From NCBI GenBank assembly GCA_023678885.1, contig CM042963.1:37699105-37763104 (forward strand): DNA of 64,000 nt. Direction: 5' to 3'. Both the position numbers and the translations under genes were made by a program. Under the pieces are notes generated by a model. That model did not search any database. It saw only the letters and a list, made by a program, of their open reading frames with translations, and was not told the DNA's origin. The DNA comes from Pogostemon cablin (lineage: Eukaryota > Streptophyta > Magnoliopsida > Lamiales > Lamiaceae). Of this stretch, positions 32,864 to 46,179 are shown in pieces (position 1 is the first letter of the stretch; each line of letters starts with the position of its first letter).

Positions 32864-34241
32864 TATGACATTTTCCAACTTCAATCATTTTTTTATTGCA
32901 TTTCTCACTTTTGGTCCAAATTTAGTCCTTTTTCGCCGGAAAATTATGCGTGAGTTGTACGCGCTCAAAGTTGGTCATGTAAGTATGAACTGTTCTAACT
33001 TCAATCCTTTTTTTATTGCAATTTCCACTTTTGGTTCTCCGTTGTTTGATTTAAGTCATTTTTTTTTCAAATTTAGTCATTTTTTTGCCGAAAATGTAAA
33101 AAACTCATCGGAAATCATGCGAGTTTTTTAAACTTGTTCGAATTTTTTTTTTGAAACAAAACAATCGCGCATCCATTAAGAATCACAATAACAAGAGATA
33201 TCGAATAGACATCCACAAACTCGTCCATTTATTAAGAAACAGTAAGTAGTAATATATATTCTACTGTTCAAATTATTTAATTGTTGGCATCCCACTAAGC
33301 ATAGTTAGTAGTTAGTACTAATATTATGAAGTGCAAATTAAGAAAGCATATTCAACGTATTTAATAAAATATAATTATTCTTTAATTCTATATTCTTATT
33401 TTCAATGCAACGAAGAAAAATAAATTACTCTGACGAAATTGCAATAATTTCGTTATCAATTTAATTGTCCAAGTGTTTCAATTAGAAGAGTTTAAGTCAA
33501 CAATAAAAAGTTAATTAGCATTCTTCCCAAATAAATAAATAACAATAATTTAGAACAATAAAAATATGAAATTAGCGATTTCGCTCTATAGTAGTGCACA
33601 TATCGTAATAATAATTTTAAGAAAACATATAATATTCTTTAAAATAATAAATAATTACTCTTTAAAACACACGAGTCAATAATCACAACATAAACAAAAT
33701 ATAAATAAATAATAATAGATTGTGTCTACAATAACTTTACAATACAATCTTTACATACCGTCACTTTTGCAAAACAATATTAGAGTTTAAGATCACCCTA
33801 AATAATTGAAATAATCTACTTAATTAATTTTCACAGAGAAACGATGTGAAAACTATTTGAAACAAATGGCAACACAAATGTTTTTGAGCGTGTGCAGCAA
33901 ACGCATGATTTCTGACGAGTTTTTTAAAATTTCGGCAAAAAATGACTAAATTTGAACAAAAAAGGTCTAAAACCGGACAATGGAGGACCAAAAGTAAAAA
34001 TTGCAATAAAAAAATGACTAAAGTTGGAACAGTCATACTTACAAGAGCAACTTTGAGAGCGCGTGCAACTCACGTACAATTTTCCGGCGAATTTTTTGAA
34101 TTTTCGGCGAAAAATGACTAAATTTGGATCAAAATGACTAAAATCGGACAACGGAGGACCAAAAGTGAAAAATACAATAAAAAAAAGAATTGAAATTAGA
34201 AAACGTCATACTTACAAGACTAATTTTGATATTTGTCTTAA
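32864..34241. mobile_element. Second long-arm MULE-like element, arms built of tandem subrepeats
   Basis: Left arm (about 32864-33145) and right arm (about 33880-34241) are inverted to each other. Each arm consists of two tandem units of about 120-160 bp starting 'taagtatgac' and including 'ttttttattgcaatttccac', 'ttttggtcctccgttg', 'aaatttagtcattttt' and 'gccgaaaa'. The core 33146-33880 is AT-rich with no gene. The outer left end coincides with the insertion point of the Pack-MULE, so its own TSD cannot be read. Its right end ('gactaattttgatatttgtc') resembles the Pack-MULE end. Confidence 0.6.
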
Positions 34242-35241
34242 AGGAATCACGATTTTCAAATGGATGCTTATTGATGTAATAAAAATAAATTATGCATGTT
34301 AATTGATGAATTATTGAATGGATTGACAAATTTGTGTGAATTTAATTTATGTGTGGAAAATTATGGAATATAAAGTAATTGAGGATTGCTGTGTTTATTT
34401 TATATAGTGGGAAAGGTAGTATTTTTCCCCAAATAACGTTTTCTGTGACTTTTTTTCTGGTTTAACGATTTCCATCACAGAATAAACTATATAATTAACA
34501 GTTGGACTGAAACTTTTAGGACAAGTCTAGTATGTGATTATTTTTGCAAGTTTAACAATGAAATTTTCCCTTAAAGATACATGGCAAACTATTAGTATCT
34601 AATTACCAAAACATATGGAGTAATTGTTTTCTCCTAAAAACACAAATTATAAAAATAAAAATAATAATAAAATATAAGACCAAATAAATCTAAAAATCTA
34701 GTCATAAATAATGTATAACTCGTATAGGTTATATACGAGCACAACATTAGATTCATTCAAGTATTTTTAAAATTTATTACTCCGTAAGTATAATATTTCC
34801 ATTTTAATAACGTTTTTATATATTTGTTAGAAAAGATAAATATATTAACTGAACAAATCGATATGCAACACAGAGATATTCAACATCAATCAAGTTAAAA
34901 AAATACAAAAAAGAAGAGTGAAAGAAGATTTGTAATAGATTTACCAGGTGTCGTTCTTGTTCATAGACACAAAAACATTACATATAACTGCTATCACTCT
35001 AAGGTAGCTCAATCTACATCTACACCATCGAACAGGGGGAAAAAATCAATGAATTCCAACATTCTTGTTCAACTTCTCCTCTACAACCATCGTACAGTCG
35101 AGCGAGAGCAGAAGGAGACGAACACATAAATAACCTCACTAACGTACCAGAAAAAGATACGTTGTTATCAATCCGCCCTGATAGACCAGCCTATGCATGC
35201 AGCATTCATCAACAATGGCTGGCTGCTGTCCAGACGAAGCG
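34242..35241. other. Spacer and 3' flank of the DnaJ gene
   Basis: AT-rich. 34430-34590 ends in 'aacaatgaaattttccctta', which resembles another MULE terminus, but I found no partner end. From about 34930 the sequence is less AT-rich and probably the 3' untranslated region of the DnaJ gene (minus strand). Confidence 0.45.
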
Positions 35242-38200
35242 TTATAGATTATCTTTGAACCATTTCATGGCTCCATTTGCAATTGACCTGCAACAGCAGT
35301 TTTATGTTCAGTTTGTGATCCTACATGCAAGTAACATGTGTTGGCAATGAAAGGTATAACCATAGATTCATCCAGCGATAGAAATAGTGGTTATACGAAA
35401 AAGGAATCACGAAATAAAGTAAAGAAGCTCAACAATAATCCAAAACTCAATTTATAAGAGCAAACTAGGAACAACCTAAAACTTTTTTAATCCAATTTAA
35501 ACAAGTTTCTAGACTTTCGGATACTTGGTCAACCCAAAGCGAATCACAAATTTAAAATGCATGTTTTATTTTATATTCGAACAATTGTTATGAGACGTGG
35601 GTCCGACCATTACTCACAGAAAATTGCGGTAAAATGATAAGAGAGAAGTGTATACCCGGCAAAATCTTTCACCTTCTTCCATACATCATTTTCATCTTCA
35701 GTAACATCTTTATTTTCCGTGATGGGGGCTTCTTCAGTCTCTGTAATTTCATCTGTAATGAAGATGTCAGATCAGGTATCAATATCCAAGAGAGAGATCA
35801 TGCAATGAATATCAAAATTTGGAGATTCATAACCAGTTAAATATCACTACTCACCAGGTGGTTGAACTTTTGGTCGCGTCTTTTTACGGGTGGCAGGGGC
35901 ATTACCAAGAGAAGCGAGCTCCTCAAGTAGTTCACGTTCTTGTGTACTGAAGATATAAATTACAGTATCTCAACTCGAAGAAAGACTCAAGAGAAATGTG
36001 CATATACAAATAAGCAGCAAAAACAGGTGAGTCAGATTTATAATTAGAAGAAGCACAGCGACTGGCACATATTAGAATCACAGATGTGAATTATGTACAG
36101 TAATTTGTTAACTTATCAAAATTCCTATATAGAATATTCATTGATAATGTTAATAACACAGGCAAAACCAAAGATAAGCTTATATCAGTAACAGGTATTG
36201 GGAATTAGGGGAAGATGACATTGAATATTTGGTTATTGTATCCGAATATATGGTTAGCATATCATTGCTTGGAATTAACAGCAATGCCACCACATCAAAA
36301 CCAATATAAATAGTTTGGGTCTCATCTTGTCCACCTTGTTCAACGGAGTAACAACAAAGTGACTGAAAACTCTCGTAAAAATGTCATATTGATAAAATCG
36401 GAAGCTGGTTTTGCACATGAATCTCATCGTCATTACGAAGTCCTTTTCATTTTCATCTGTTGGCAACTTCCAATCCAAGTAGAATATTTTCTTTATTTCT
36501 TTGTTCATCCCATTGACACACTTAAAAGCATTTTGTCCAGCGAAGAGATAAACATAAATACACATAATCACATATTTAGCCTTTAAAGCACGAAATGCAT
36601 AATCTACAACAACTATGGTAAGGTCAGAGTTCAAGGAGAGAGAAAGTGCAAGTTTTTGAACAAACCTAATACGCTTTGGGATGCTAACTTTAACAGTGAA
36701 TAGATGGTCACCACGTATTGATGGCCTGTTTAGTTTAGGTGCGCCTTTTTTTGCCAACACAAGCACATCTCCAGGTTGAGTACCTGGAGGAATCTGGAGG
36801 TCTGTCATTCCTTCGACCGTCTTAACCTGTTCAAAATTTCATCATTTTACAACACAGGAATAGCATGTATGTCACAGCAGGATTTTGGACTTAATTTGCC
36901 TAGGTGGATCCAGTTACTATTAATAGGCACATTAACATGTCATTTCAAGCATGATTTCCATGCACAACAAATTTATCCACAACTAAGATAATGCCATGTC
37001 AAAATAAATAAAACAGAACACAATTAATAAAATTAAGTTAATGTTTTTGGAACTTTAAGTCAATTATTGACATTATTATTCCACAATTATTTAAGAGTAT
37101 GGTCCTGTAGATGAGGACAAACTCGAATGTGTTATTTTTAATTTACATGTTCGAGAAATGATTTAATCAATAAAAATATGTGGCTTGCTTAACATATTAA
37201 ACCCCTCTATAGAGTAAAAGAATTGGAAACTGTAGATACATAAATAAAAAAAATTGCTCCTGTAGACCCAATGTGGATATATTTATAGATTGTGTATAAA
37301 GCATTCCAAAGGTCAGCTGCATGCATGATCTGAGAATCTTTGGAACAATCCACATCTTGATTACTTAATTACCAAATATGAGAATGAACACAGATTAAGG
37401 AATAAGATCAAGTAATGAACGAGATAAGAATAAGAAAACGATATGTTCTAAGAAACTGGATACAGTATAAATAAGATAAGATGCAGCAAGAAAACCAAAG
37501 GCACATACTGCATAGAATCTTTTCGAAATTATTTTAGTTTTATTAAATAGGTGATGATTCCATTTTCCATTGGCTGGTAAAAGATTTTGACAAATCCAAG
37601 GAGTTATTGACAATGCCATTAATGTCCAACAATGATATGGAGTCAGTAAGAACAGCCTAAATAACTATCAGTACAGATAGCACTATGTAAATTGCAAAAA
37701 CTTTCAAAGAGTAACAAATCAAAATATACAATAGGTGATATTCCTACAGTCTGTGAGTTCACTTTCAGATACGAACAATTGTACAGAAAAAATTTACCAG
37801 TATGAACTCATTCGGCTAATTAAATTGTAGAAGTTCAAAAAAAAGAAGATTGAGAAATTACACGGGAATCTCAACAAGAGCTAAGAGCAGATGTACCTTA
37901 GAGACGGTCCCCAATATGGCCTCCAGATAGCTAATTGAAATAGTAGAATATAGATTTATGCCATCTCTTTGAATCTCAGGTATCTCTTCAATGTCAAGGT
38001 ACACAAAAAGATCTCCAGGTGGGCCCCTGTATGAAGAAATAAGCCAAAGGAAAAGTAGAAAAGAAACCTCTGAGTCAATAATTATTATAACAAACAAAGA
38101 AAAATAAAATAAATAAAAAGAATGCAGCAGTTTGCAGTCCTTTACACGGCAAAGAGCTAGAAAAAAGATAACCAAGACAGGGAACCCAATAGGTCCGAAC

Positions 38201-41200
38201 ACCTTAAGCAAGTAGCAATACAATTCAAGACAATGTCCATGGGAAGTTTGGATGTCTCATGTTAGATCACAAGTAATTAAATCCTGTCCAAGGATAGCTA
38301 TGCAAACAAGATTGCCAGTGATAAATCCAGTGTTGTCCAAATTAGAGTTCTTGACATATTTTGAAGATCGAATGCTGAGTTTTGAAAAGCTAAAAAGCAG
38401 ATGCAGCAAAAATTATCTGTTTTCTCTTCGCTGAGAATATACAAGCTAAAGTTCATATATAGAGATATACCATCATTAACTTAAGAACTATATAAAGAAG
38501 CTAATTGGAGAAAATGCCAAAGACAATATCATGTGGGAAGGATCTATATCGAAAAAGAAAACCAATAAAGATGAAACCTTTGCTGCTAAAAATATATCTT
38601 TTAACATGGTAGGTTCTTCTAGAAGATTCTAGCGATCATTTTTTCTCTGCAATAAATTCATTTGTTTGATCTAATTATGAGAATAAATGCATTATTGGTC
38701 AACAGATTTCTTTCACTGGGAAATAAGATATGGAAGATCACAGAATATATATACGAAGAAAGAAAAGAGCATATCACATACCCTTTTGGTCCTGCATCAC
38801 CTTCCCCAGCTACTCGGAGAATACTGCCCTTGCTCACTCCAGGAGGAATTTTTACTTTGATATCTTTTCTAACTCGTATTCGGCCAGCACCAGAGCATTT
38901 ACGACAGGACTCCGATATCATTTCACCATCCCCACCACAATTCGGGCATATAGAAACCTAAGTTAACCCCCATGTAAGTGCATTTTTTAACTAACTTCAC
39001 ATTAAGTGCTTTGCTGTTGGTTGTTACATACTTTATTATCTCTATTTAAGGGAGTAATATATATGTCAAAGGTCAACATCAACAAATCAAACCGACACAA
39101 AGAAAATGAAATTGTTGAGGCCCTAATTAAGAATCAGACACTTTTTGGTTGAAGAACCTATAAATTGGTTGCACTATACTAGTACACCTTGAAATCTAGT
39201 AAATATACAAGTCATTAAAGACGAGAAATTAAGGTCTTATTTTCTGCCCTTACTGATCCATGCTCATACTAATGCATTGGAAATCGTGTAATATATTTTA
39301 ATTAAATAATCATGATGGACCTTTCATGGGATCCCAGAAAATCTGCAAGGATTCTAACTTGGAAATAAAACATCACTTTAATAAAAAATAATCATGACTT
39401 GGCCGACATTCCCAAACAATGAAATGGAAAGGTCTTGATTTTATTCATGCCATAAATTCCATAACCATTGAGTCAAGAATTAATGGATAATATAGAAGAA
39501 TACCTGTGAAAACATTCCAAAAGGTGTTTGCTCAGTTCTCATGACTTGACCTCTGCCACCACATGTAGAGCAAATCCTCATTTTGGAGCCTACTTTTGCT
39601 CCAGTACCAGCACAAACTTCACATGTTTCAAGATGAGACAACTCGAATTCTTTCTCAGCGCCAAATATAGCGGAAGAAAACTCCAATGTCATATCATAAC
39701 TGAAATTCATTTTAAAATAATGAGGATATAGAATGTCAAGAGAAATTAAATGCATCTAATGCTACCAGAGAAAACTCTATCAAGACATAGATGTACAACT
39801 ATGACATTCCAACTTCAAACAAGAATGCTGTAAAGACCTGCCCTAACTCTCAATCAGACTGGGTATTAATACAGGTAAGTCACCTCCTTTTGAAAACATA
39901 GACAATAACAAGGATTGAAAATTAAAAAGTATATCAAGAAATTTGACTCACCGAAGATCTTCACCTTTGGATACAGTACTACGTCGAGATGTTCCAAATC
40001 CAGATCCATCCATTCCAGGGAACCCACCCATACTAGGCCCAAAAAATGCCTCAAAAAGATCAAAAGGGTTTGTTGCCTATGAAAAAAGACTTGTATCATA
40101 AATAAAGCATACCATTACTTTATCACATAACATACATATTTCTCCATCCTGCATAAAATATAAATTAAAATATCTTTGTGGAGGTATCACAGATGCATCT
40201 TCTTTCGAATAAATTATCAGAAGAGCTTCAACTTAGAATAACTGGTATTAGATGATCATCTTTGGTGTTATGAACTGCACTAAACCTGTATTTGACACTA
40301 TGTGAAAAGCATGTGTATCTCATGAACTATTGAACTTATGGAAAACATGGATCCATGTAAGACATATAAAGACAAAACTATGCTAATGGATGAAAGATAG
40401 GAGATAAAAAAATGAACTGATGTTTAGTTAAGTAAGGAAGTGATCTCAGTAATCCACCAGAAAATAGAGAACCTATATGTTAAGTGAACTCAATACCAAT
40501 GGCATGTCTTATGTAGGCACAGGGTGTGTTATGTTTTTGGCTTCCACTCTTTATTCTCTTATACAAGTACTTGATAACTTATGAAAAAAGAAAGCTAAGA
40601 GAGGCGAGGCAATACCGTGTAACCACCAGCTCCACCTACTGTGCTTTTCACTCCAGCTTCACCATATTGATCATACAAAGCTCTCTTTTTGTCATCTGAT
40701 AGTACCTGACAATATTGTACTTCAGAAATCTCTAAATTGTAAAACCACACATAAGATCATTGATTCTTTCAACTTAACAGATACTAGGACTTCTGAATAT
40801 AGTATCATGATTCACGAGAAAACCAATGGGAAGCAATAAATGCCTAGAGTAGAGCTACAGAGAGACCTACGAAAAGGTGATTCATCGTACTGAGATTCCC
40901 ATAGCATCTGGTAGACTTAAAAATGAATAATGGTCAAAAGGTCAAGATTTATCCAAACCTAAACCAGAATAATAGGTTTGGAAAACACAAAGTGGAGAGA
41001 CCTATGAAAAGAAGCTAAAAAGCTTTCAGTAATCTCCACTTCAATCACATTAAATACTACTTGTAATTAAAAGTTTCAAAGATCCCATAATTGGTTTTCA
41101 ATGACTTATCATTTAACTTGCAGAAAAGGCAAAACTTCACTCTACTCACATTACCCTGAAAGATGATATTTTAATGAAGAACTTCACAACTAAAGAACAA

Positions 41201-41867
41201 TCAGATTAAATTTACATTGTAAATTATTCTGATAAACTCCTATGCTTACCTCATATGCTGCACTGATTTCCTTAAACTTTTCGGTTGCTCCAGGCTCTTT
41301 GTTGACATCAGGATGATACTAAACACCAATTGGAAAAGCAATTGTGAATTCTTAACTTTTTAAGAAAATAATGAAAATAATCTAAAATGCTGTGTTGATA
41401 AACATATATTCGGTTTTTTTTTAATTTAAAAATATAAAAAGGTTTGCCAAGTATGAAATCAAACTATTGGAAGTATCGTAAATCTTAATCACCCTCAATT
41501 TGATAACGCCTTTCGAAAAATTAACAAAAAAAAGAACAATACAAAAAAATACATTATCCCCAGATACCTGCCTAGCAAGCTTTCTATAGGCAGCCTTGAT
41601 ATCCTTAACACTAGCAGATTTCGGAACTCCAAGCGTACTGTAATAATCAGCTCCAGCAACCACAATCAGTCTCCCAAACCTCCGCGCAGACATTTTCTTG
41701 CTAAATTGTGTAGCGGAGGATAACGAAAGTTGCAGAAACTTCCTGTTGCCCCACATGACCCCACCTGTAAAGAAACAAGTCGACGACGAGCCTAATGGAG
41801 GCCATACACTGTTCTGTCGATGGGGCGTTAAGGAAGTAGGGAAAAACAGCGACGCGGCGGCGGCCAT
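35242..41867 (-). CDS. Plastid type-A DnaJ/Hsp40 co-chaperone (DJA5/DJA6-like), 11 exons
   Basis: Exons on the minus strand: 41867-41568, 41318-41250, 40705-40616, 40076-39952, 39699-39504, 38957-38782, 38026-37897, 36826-36666, 35946-35855, 35752-35656 and 35287-35242. All junctions are GT-AG and the phases agree, giving 1,482 nt and 493 aa. A Ser-rich, basic N-terminus of about 70 aa looks like a plastid transit peptide. The J-domain (DYYSTLGV from residue 74) has its HPD at 102-104 (YHPDV). A Gly/Phe region (NPFDLFEAFFGPSMGG) follows, then four CxxCxGxG zinc repeats (CEVCAGTG, CSTCGGRG, CPNCGGDG, CRKCSGAG), then the substrate-binding C-terminal domains (IPPGVSKGSILRV, GPPGDLFVYLD, DLQIPPGTQPGDVL). 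The tail ends AMKWFKDNL. It recruits and stimulates plastid Hsp70; Arabidopsis DJA5/DJA6 support plastid iron-sulphur cluster assembly. The mariner element starts 440 bp upstream of the ATG. Confidence 0.93.
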
Positions 41868-42306
41868 TGGTTGGTAGTAGTTCTGAAAATTGTCAACAAA
41901 ATTGAGGAATTGAAGAAGCGATTATGGTGAGGCGAATTTGAACTAGCTCTAAGTGTTCGATGAATGTTCTAAGAGAATGTGGAGAAATCTTGGAGTGTGG
42001 CTCATCGCTTTTTGGTGTTTTCGAGTTTCAGTTCTGTTGTTGGTTATCGGATTTTTCCATTTACTCCTTTTATTTATTTATTTTTATCTTTTTAATTTTT
42101 TTTTAATTTTGTGGGTGTGGTGAAACTAAAAGGCAGAAGCCCTTTTGTTAGAAAATTAATAAATTTGTGGTGTGACGTGCTACTTCGTCGATTTATTGCA
42201 CGTTTTTTCATATAATAATGATTAATCCATTTGATAATTCATATTGTATCCTAAATAAACCTGTTGTAAGATTAAAATTACTTTTTATTTTACATAGAAA
42301 AAAATA
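41868..42306 (-). promoter_or_regulatory. Promoter and leader region of the DnaJ gene
   Basis: Only 439 bp separate the ATG from the TA target of the mariner element, so the native proximal promoter is confined to this stretch and anything further upstream now comes from the transposon. No clear TATA box was identified. Confidence 0.4.
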
Positions 42307-42704
42307 CTCCCTCCGTCCGCCCCTAAGAGGGTCTTTTGCTTTTGGGCACGCGGATTAAGGAATATTATTATTTAATGTGTAGTGGGTAGGTGAAGTGTTT
42401 GTTTTACAATTTTACCCCTCTTGTTAATTAGTGTTAATCTACTAATTAAGTAGTAAAAGCAGTAAAGATAAAAATAAATAAAAAAGTACATCCAAGCTGA
42501 CATTCACGTCAACTTTATAAAAAAATTTACTGTTAATGAGTTTAAGAAATGTTACACAAAATACCTGCTGTATATCCATTACAAATTCAATTCCCTCCAA
42601 AAATTTAACAAATTCCCTCCACATATTCCAAATCAGTCATGAAATTGCTGATTTAACCTAAAATTCCCTCCAAAACACCCTACTAATATCTCCCTAATTT
42701 ACAC

Positions 42705-42710
42705 TATAAG
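42705..42710 (+). promoter_or_regulatory. Probable TATA box of the mariner transposase
   Basis: TATAAG, 47 bp upstream of the ATG, followed by a short A-rich leader. About 400 bp of element sequence lie upstream of it. Confidence 0.5.
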
Positions 42711-42756
42711 TACATTCACTCCACCAACAACTTCCAAACAAAAAAAACAGAAAAAA

Positions 42757-44225
42757 ATGAGGAAAAAAAATCTTAGCAATAAGGAATTAAATGCCATTGC
42801 TCAATTCTTGTTGGTGGGTTCTTCAAATGGTAAGGTTGCACATGGTAGACTCAAGGAAGTTGCTGCCAAATTCTGCGTCAACTTGAAATCAATTAGAAGG
42901 ACATGGGCAAGAGCAAAGCAACAAATGGAAGAAGGTAATCCTATTTCATTAGTCAACTCAAAAAACAACTCAAAAAAGCAGCGCGCACCTACCAAATCTA
43001 CTAAATTTGATCTAGAGAAGCTGCAACTTATTCCATTCAGCAAGAGGGGAACAATTAGGAGCCTTGCAACTGGGATGAAAGTAGGCAAAAGCACAGTTGG
43101 AGAATGGGTACAAAGGGGATTGATCAAGTCTCATACCAATGCAATCAAACCAGCTCTCACATACCATCACAAGATAAGTAGAATGAAGTTCAGCCTATTA
43201 GCTTTAGAAGTGAAGGCAGATGATAGTTTAATCAAATTCAAGAGCATGCAGCAGATTATTCACATAGATGAGAAATGGTTCAATCTCACAAAAACCACTG
43301 AAAGATACTACTTGGTGCCTACTGAAATAGAACCACATAGAGAATGCCAAAGTAAAAAGTTTATCACTAAGGTCATGTTTATATGTGCAGTGGCAAGACC
43401 TTTGTATGGTTCAAGTGGGGAATGCCTATTTGATGGGAAAATTGGTATCTTTCCATTTACTGAACAAGTACCAGCAAAGAGAAATTCAAAAAACAGAGAA
43501 GCTGGAACAATCGAGACCAAAGCAATGCAATCAATCACAAAGGATGTGACCAAAGATCTCTTGATCAATAAGGTAAACTCTCATTATTGTCTACATGAAT
43601 TCAGATTATATGCATCATTGAGTTATGAAACCTCAAACTTGTCCTAGATTAGAATTCATGCAAAATGTGTTACTCTTGACATTTACTTTAGGTAATACCA
43701 GCCATCAAAGCTAAATGGCCAAGTGGAGCAAGTAAACACATTTATATTCAACAAGATAATGCCAATCCACACATAAATGATAATGATCCAGAGTGGAGAG
43801 AAGCTGCATGTTCAGATGGATTTAATATTCAATTGGTATTTCAACCTCCTAAGAGTCCTGATTTAAATGTGAATGATTTAGGATGGTTTAGGGCTTTGGA
43901 TTCATTGCAAGCAAAAACTGCTGCTACAACAGTTGATGAACTGTTGCAAGCAGTTCACAATTCATTTGAAGAATTGTGTCACATTAAACTAAATGCAGTA
44001 TTTCTAAGCCTACAATCATGTATGAGGCAAGTGTTGATTTGCAAGGGATCAAATAGATACAAGATCCCTCACTTGAGAAAGAATGCATTATTAAGGGAAG
44101 GGACTCTTCCTACAGATTTGGAAGTGGAACTAGATCTAGTTCAATCAAGTATTGATCATCTAATTGGGGAGAATGCAGTGGATGGCTTAGAAGAACTCAT
44201 TGAGAGTGTGGAAGGATTGGTTTGA
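42757..44225 (+). CDS. Mariner-like transposase, DD39D, intact
   Basis: Exon 1 42757-43572, intron 43573-43691 (gtaaac...tttag), exon 2 43692-44225; 449 aa with no stop or frameshift. The N-terminus holds two helix-turn-helix regions (KFCVNLKSIRRTWARAK; TIRSLATGMKVGKSTVGEWV) for binding the inverted repeats, linked by a basic stretch (NSKKQRAP). Catalytic residues: D171 in IIHIDEKWF, D294 in IQQDNANPH and D334 in SPDLNVNDLGWF. The last two are separated by exactly 39 residues, the DD39D pattern specific to plant mariner-like transposases. The rest of the C-terminus (LREGTLPTDLEVELDL and an acidic tail) is also complete. It cuts and pastes elements carrying its end sequences into TA sites, in cis and in trans. 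Confidence 0.93.
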
Positions 44226-44439
44226 GACATCGTGTACCGTTTTGAAAAGGTAGAAAGCATGGAATATATTTTGAAGGCTGTAAATAGATAATATCCAGCC
44301 TTAGGAAAGAAACATTTGCTTTTTTTTTGCAAGTGGGGAGGGTTTTTGGCTTATTTTAGATATATAAATATGGAAATGGGTAGAATCTTAATTATGGGTA
44401 GGTTGTGGATGCAAAAGTGACTGTTTACTACTATTAAAC

Positions 44440-44985
44440 AAACGGATTCAGTAGTTTGTTTAAGCAATAAACAGTCTGCCCCCACTATGTAAGCATGTTT
44501 GAACTATGTTATTGTACTCTCAGATTATAAAATCATCATTGAGTGGTTATGAAGTCATCATGCAGCATGTGTATGTGTTGTGCCTATAAAAAAAGCCTAT
44601 GTACCACATAAAGCAACATACAATACACTCTCAGATTATAAAATCATCATAGAGTGCTTGTGTGACACCTAAATGATCATGTGATAACAAATGAATGATG
44701 CATTTGTCTTCTAACATTGCCATTTGGTAACACTTGTAAACTGATCAGAGCATATAAATTAATCATAAGCACCCAGGCTTATCATTGCATATAAAATGAT
44801 CATAATAACATAAGCTTCACATCACAAATAAGCTCACAAGCTTCACATCACAAATAAGCTCACAGGTTCAATTTCATAAGCTCACAGGCTTCACATCATA
44901 AATAAGCTCACAGGCTTCACTAAACTCACAAACAACAAATCACCATACCAACAACAAATATGTACCAACAGATCATAAGCTCACA
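44440..44985. repeat. Short tandem repeats downstream of the transposase
   Basis: 'ctcagattataaaatcatca' occurs at about 44519 and 44631. From 44810 to 44985 units of roughly 27 bp containing 'aagctcacaggcttcacatc' and 'ataaataagctcac' recur five or six times. Confidence 0.7.
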
Positions 44986-45207
44986 TGCTTCAATTCACCA
45001 AATTAACAACAAATAACCAATATTTGCAGCATTCACCCTCAGAAAAATATCATCACTGGGTGTGTCTCCTAAATGCACAACCGGTGACATGAAAAATAAA
45101 TTTCAGCCTCCACAAATCATGCATGGTGACAATTTACATTTCTACACCTTCCCCTCTAATTATAATCATCATTTTATACCCTAATATTCACAATGAAGGA
45201 GTATCTA

Positions 45208-45892
45208 TTATACCTCATCAGCATATTCGGGACACTTTGCCAATGCAGGGCAAAGTATCTTTAGAAAACTAATCGCAAACGGATCATGATCAGGATAGTA
45301 TTCATAATTTGAGGCCGCAGCTGTTTCAGGGGTCGAGGGATATGAGTCCGGCACCACCAGCCCTTCGTACATATCATAGGAGTCCGGCGCCACCAGCCCC
45401 TCGTACACGTCCACCGATTCGGGAACCACAGATTCAAAGGGATCTGATTCTGGATCCGGCGAATCATTAACAGTATCAAATAGCTGCAAAAAAAATAATG
45501 GGAGCAGTATGTAAGATGGAGATATAATTAAATTAAGCTGCAAATCCATAGATAAAATTATTTCCTACATTCCTTACTTGGATTTTTATTTCAAGTAACA
45601 AAATATCAATAAATAGTTAAATGAAGCTGCGAATCCATACAGAAAATGATTTCTTACATTCCTTACTTGTATTTTTATTTCAAGTAACAACTCATCAATA
45701 AAATAAATAGTGAAATGAAGCTGCAAATCCATACAAAAATGATTTCTTACATTCCTGGATTTTAATTTCAAGTAACAAAACAGCTGAAAAGGAGAAAACA
45801 TCAAAAATTACATTTCCAGCCAAGCTTTCAAGAAACTCGATCTTTTTCTCAATTTCCAACCCTCGAGATTTCAAATTTTTATATGTAACCAT
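45208..45892 (-). CDS. Possible second gene of the mariner element, unrecognised acidic protein
   Basis: Predicted exons 45892-45812 and 45483-45208 (GT-AG, in phase) give 118 aa. The N-terminal 27 residues (MVTYKNLKSRGLEIEKKIEF) look like a short coiled coil. The second exon is acidic and repetitive: VYEGLVAPDSY then MYEGLVVPDSY, ending FAISFLKILCPALAKCPEY. The intron contains three tandem units of about 110 bp (45530-45790), each with splice-like ends, so further small exons are possible; an upstream non-coding exon with donor at 46139 is also plausible. I recognise no domain. It is convergent with the transposase. It could be an accessory protein, a captured host exon pair, or chance. Confidence 0.4.
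45530..45790. repeat. Three tandem units of about 110 bp in the mariner element
   Basis: Each unit contains 'gatttcttacattccttact', 'atttttatttcaagtaacaa' and 'gaagctgcaaatccata' with few differences. Confidence 0.85.
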
Positions 45893-46179
45893 GTTAAATA
45901 CAAAAAGTCACAGCCTCTTCTCCAATACAAGAACTTAAAATAAAAAAAAAAAACTATGAAATGAGCAAAATAAACAGTTTTTTAAATATAAATATATCCC
46001 TCAGGGGAAATCACTGTACAGAAACAAAAACATCAAGAAATTACAGTCAAAATCGAACCTTTGGGATTGTCAAAGAGGGACGCGTACTGATAATAATACG
46101 AAAAGAAAAGCAAAACAAAAAAGCAAGAAGAAGTCTTACTGGATAGTTCATGTTCATCTCTCCAAATTTGCGAACCTGA

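Noticed and set aside
34430..34590. Isolated MULE-like terminus
   Set aside because: A partner terminus in inverted orientation could not be found, so no element can be delimited.
42757..44225. Reading the transposase as two separate genes or a pseudogene
   Set aside because: The gap between the open frames is a regular GT-AG intron of 119 bp with phase kept on both sides.
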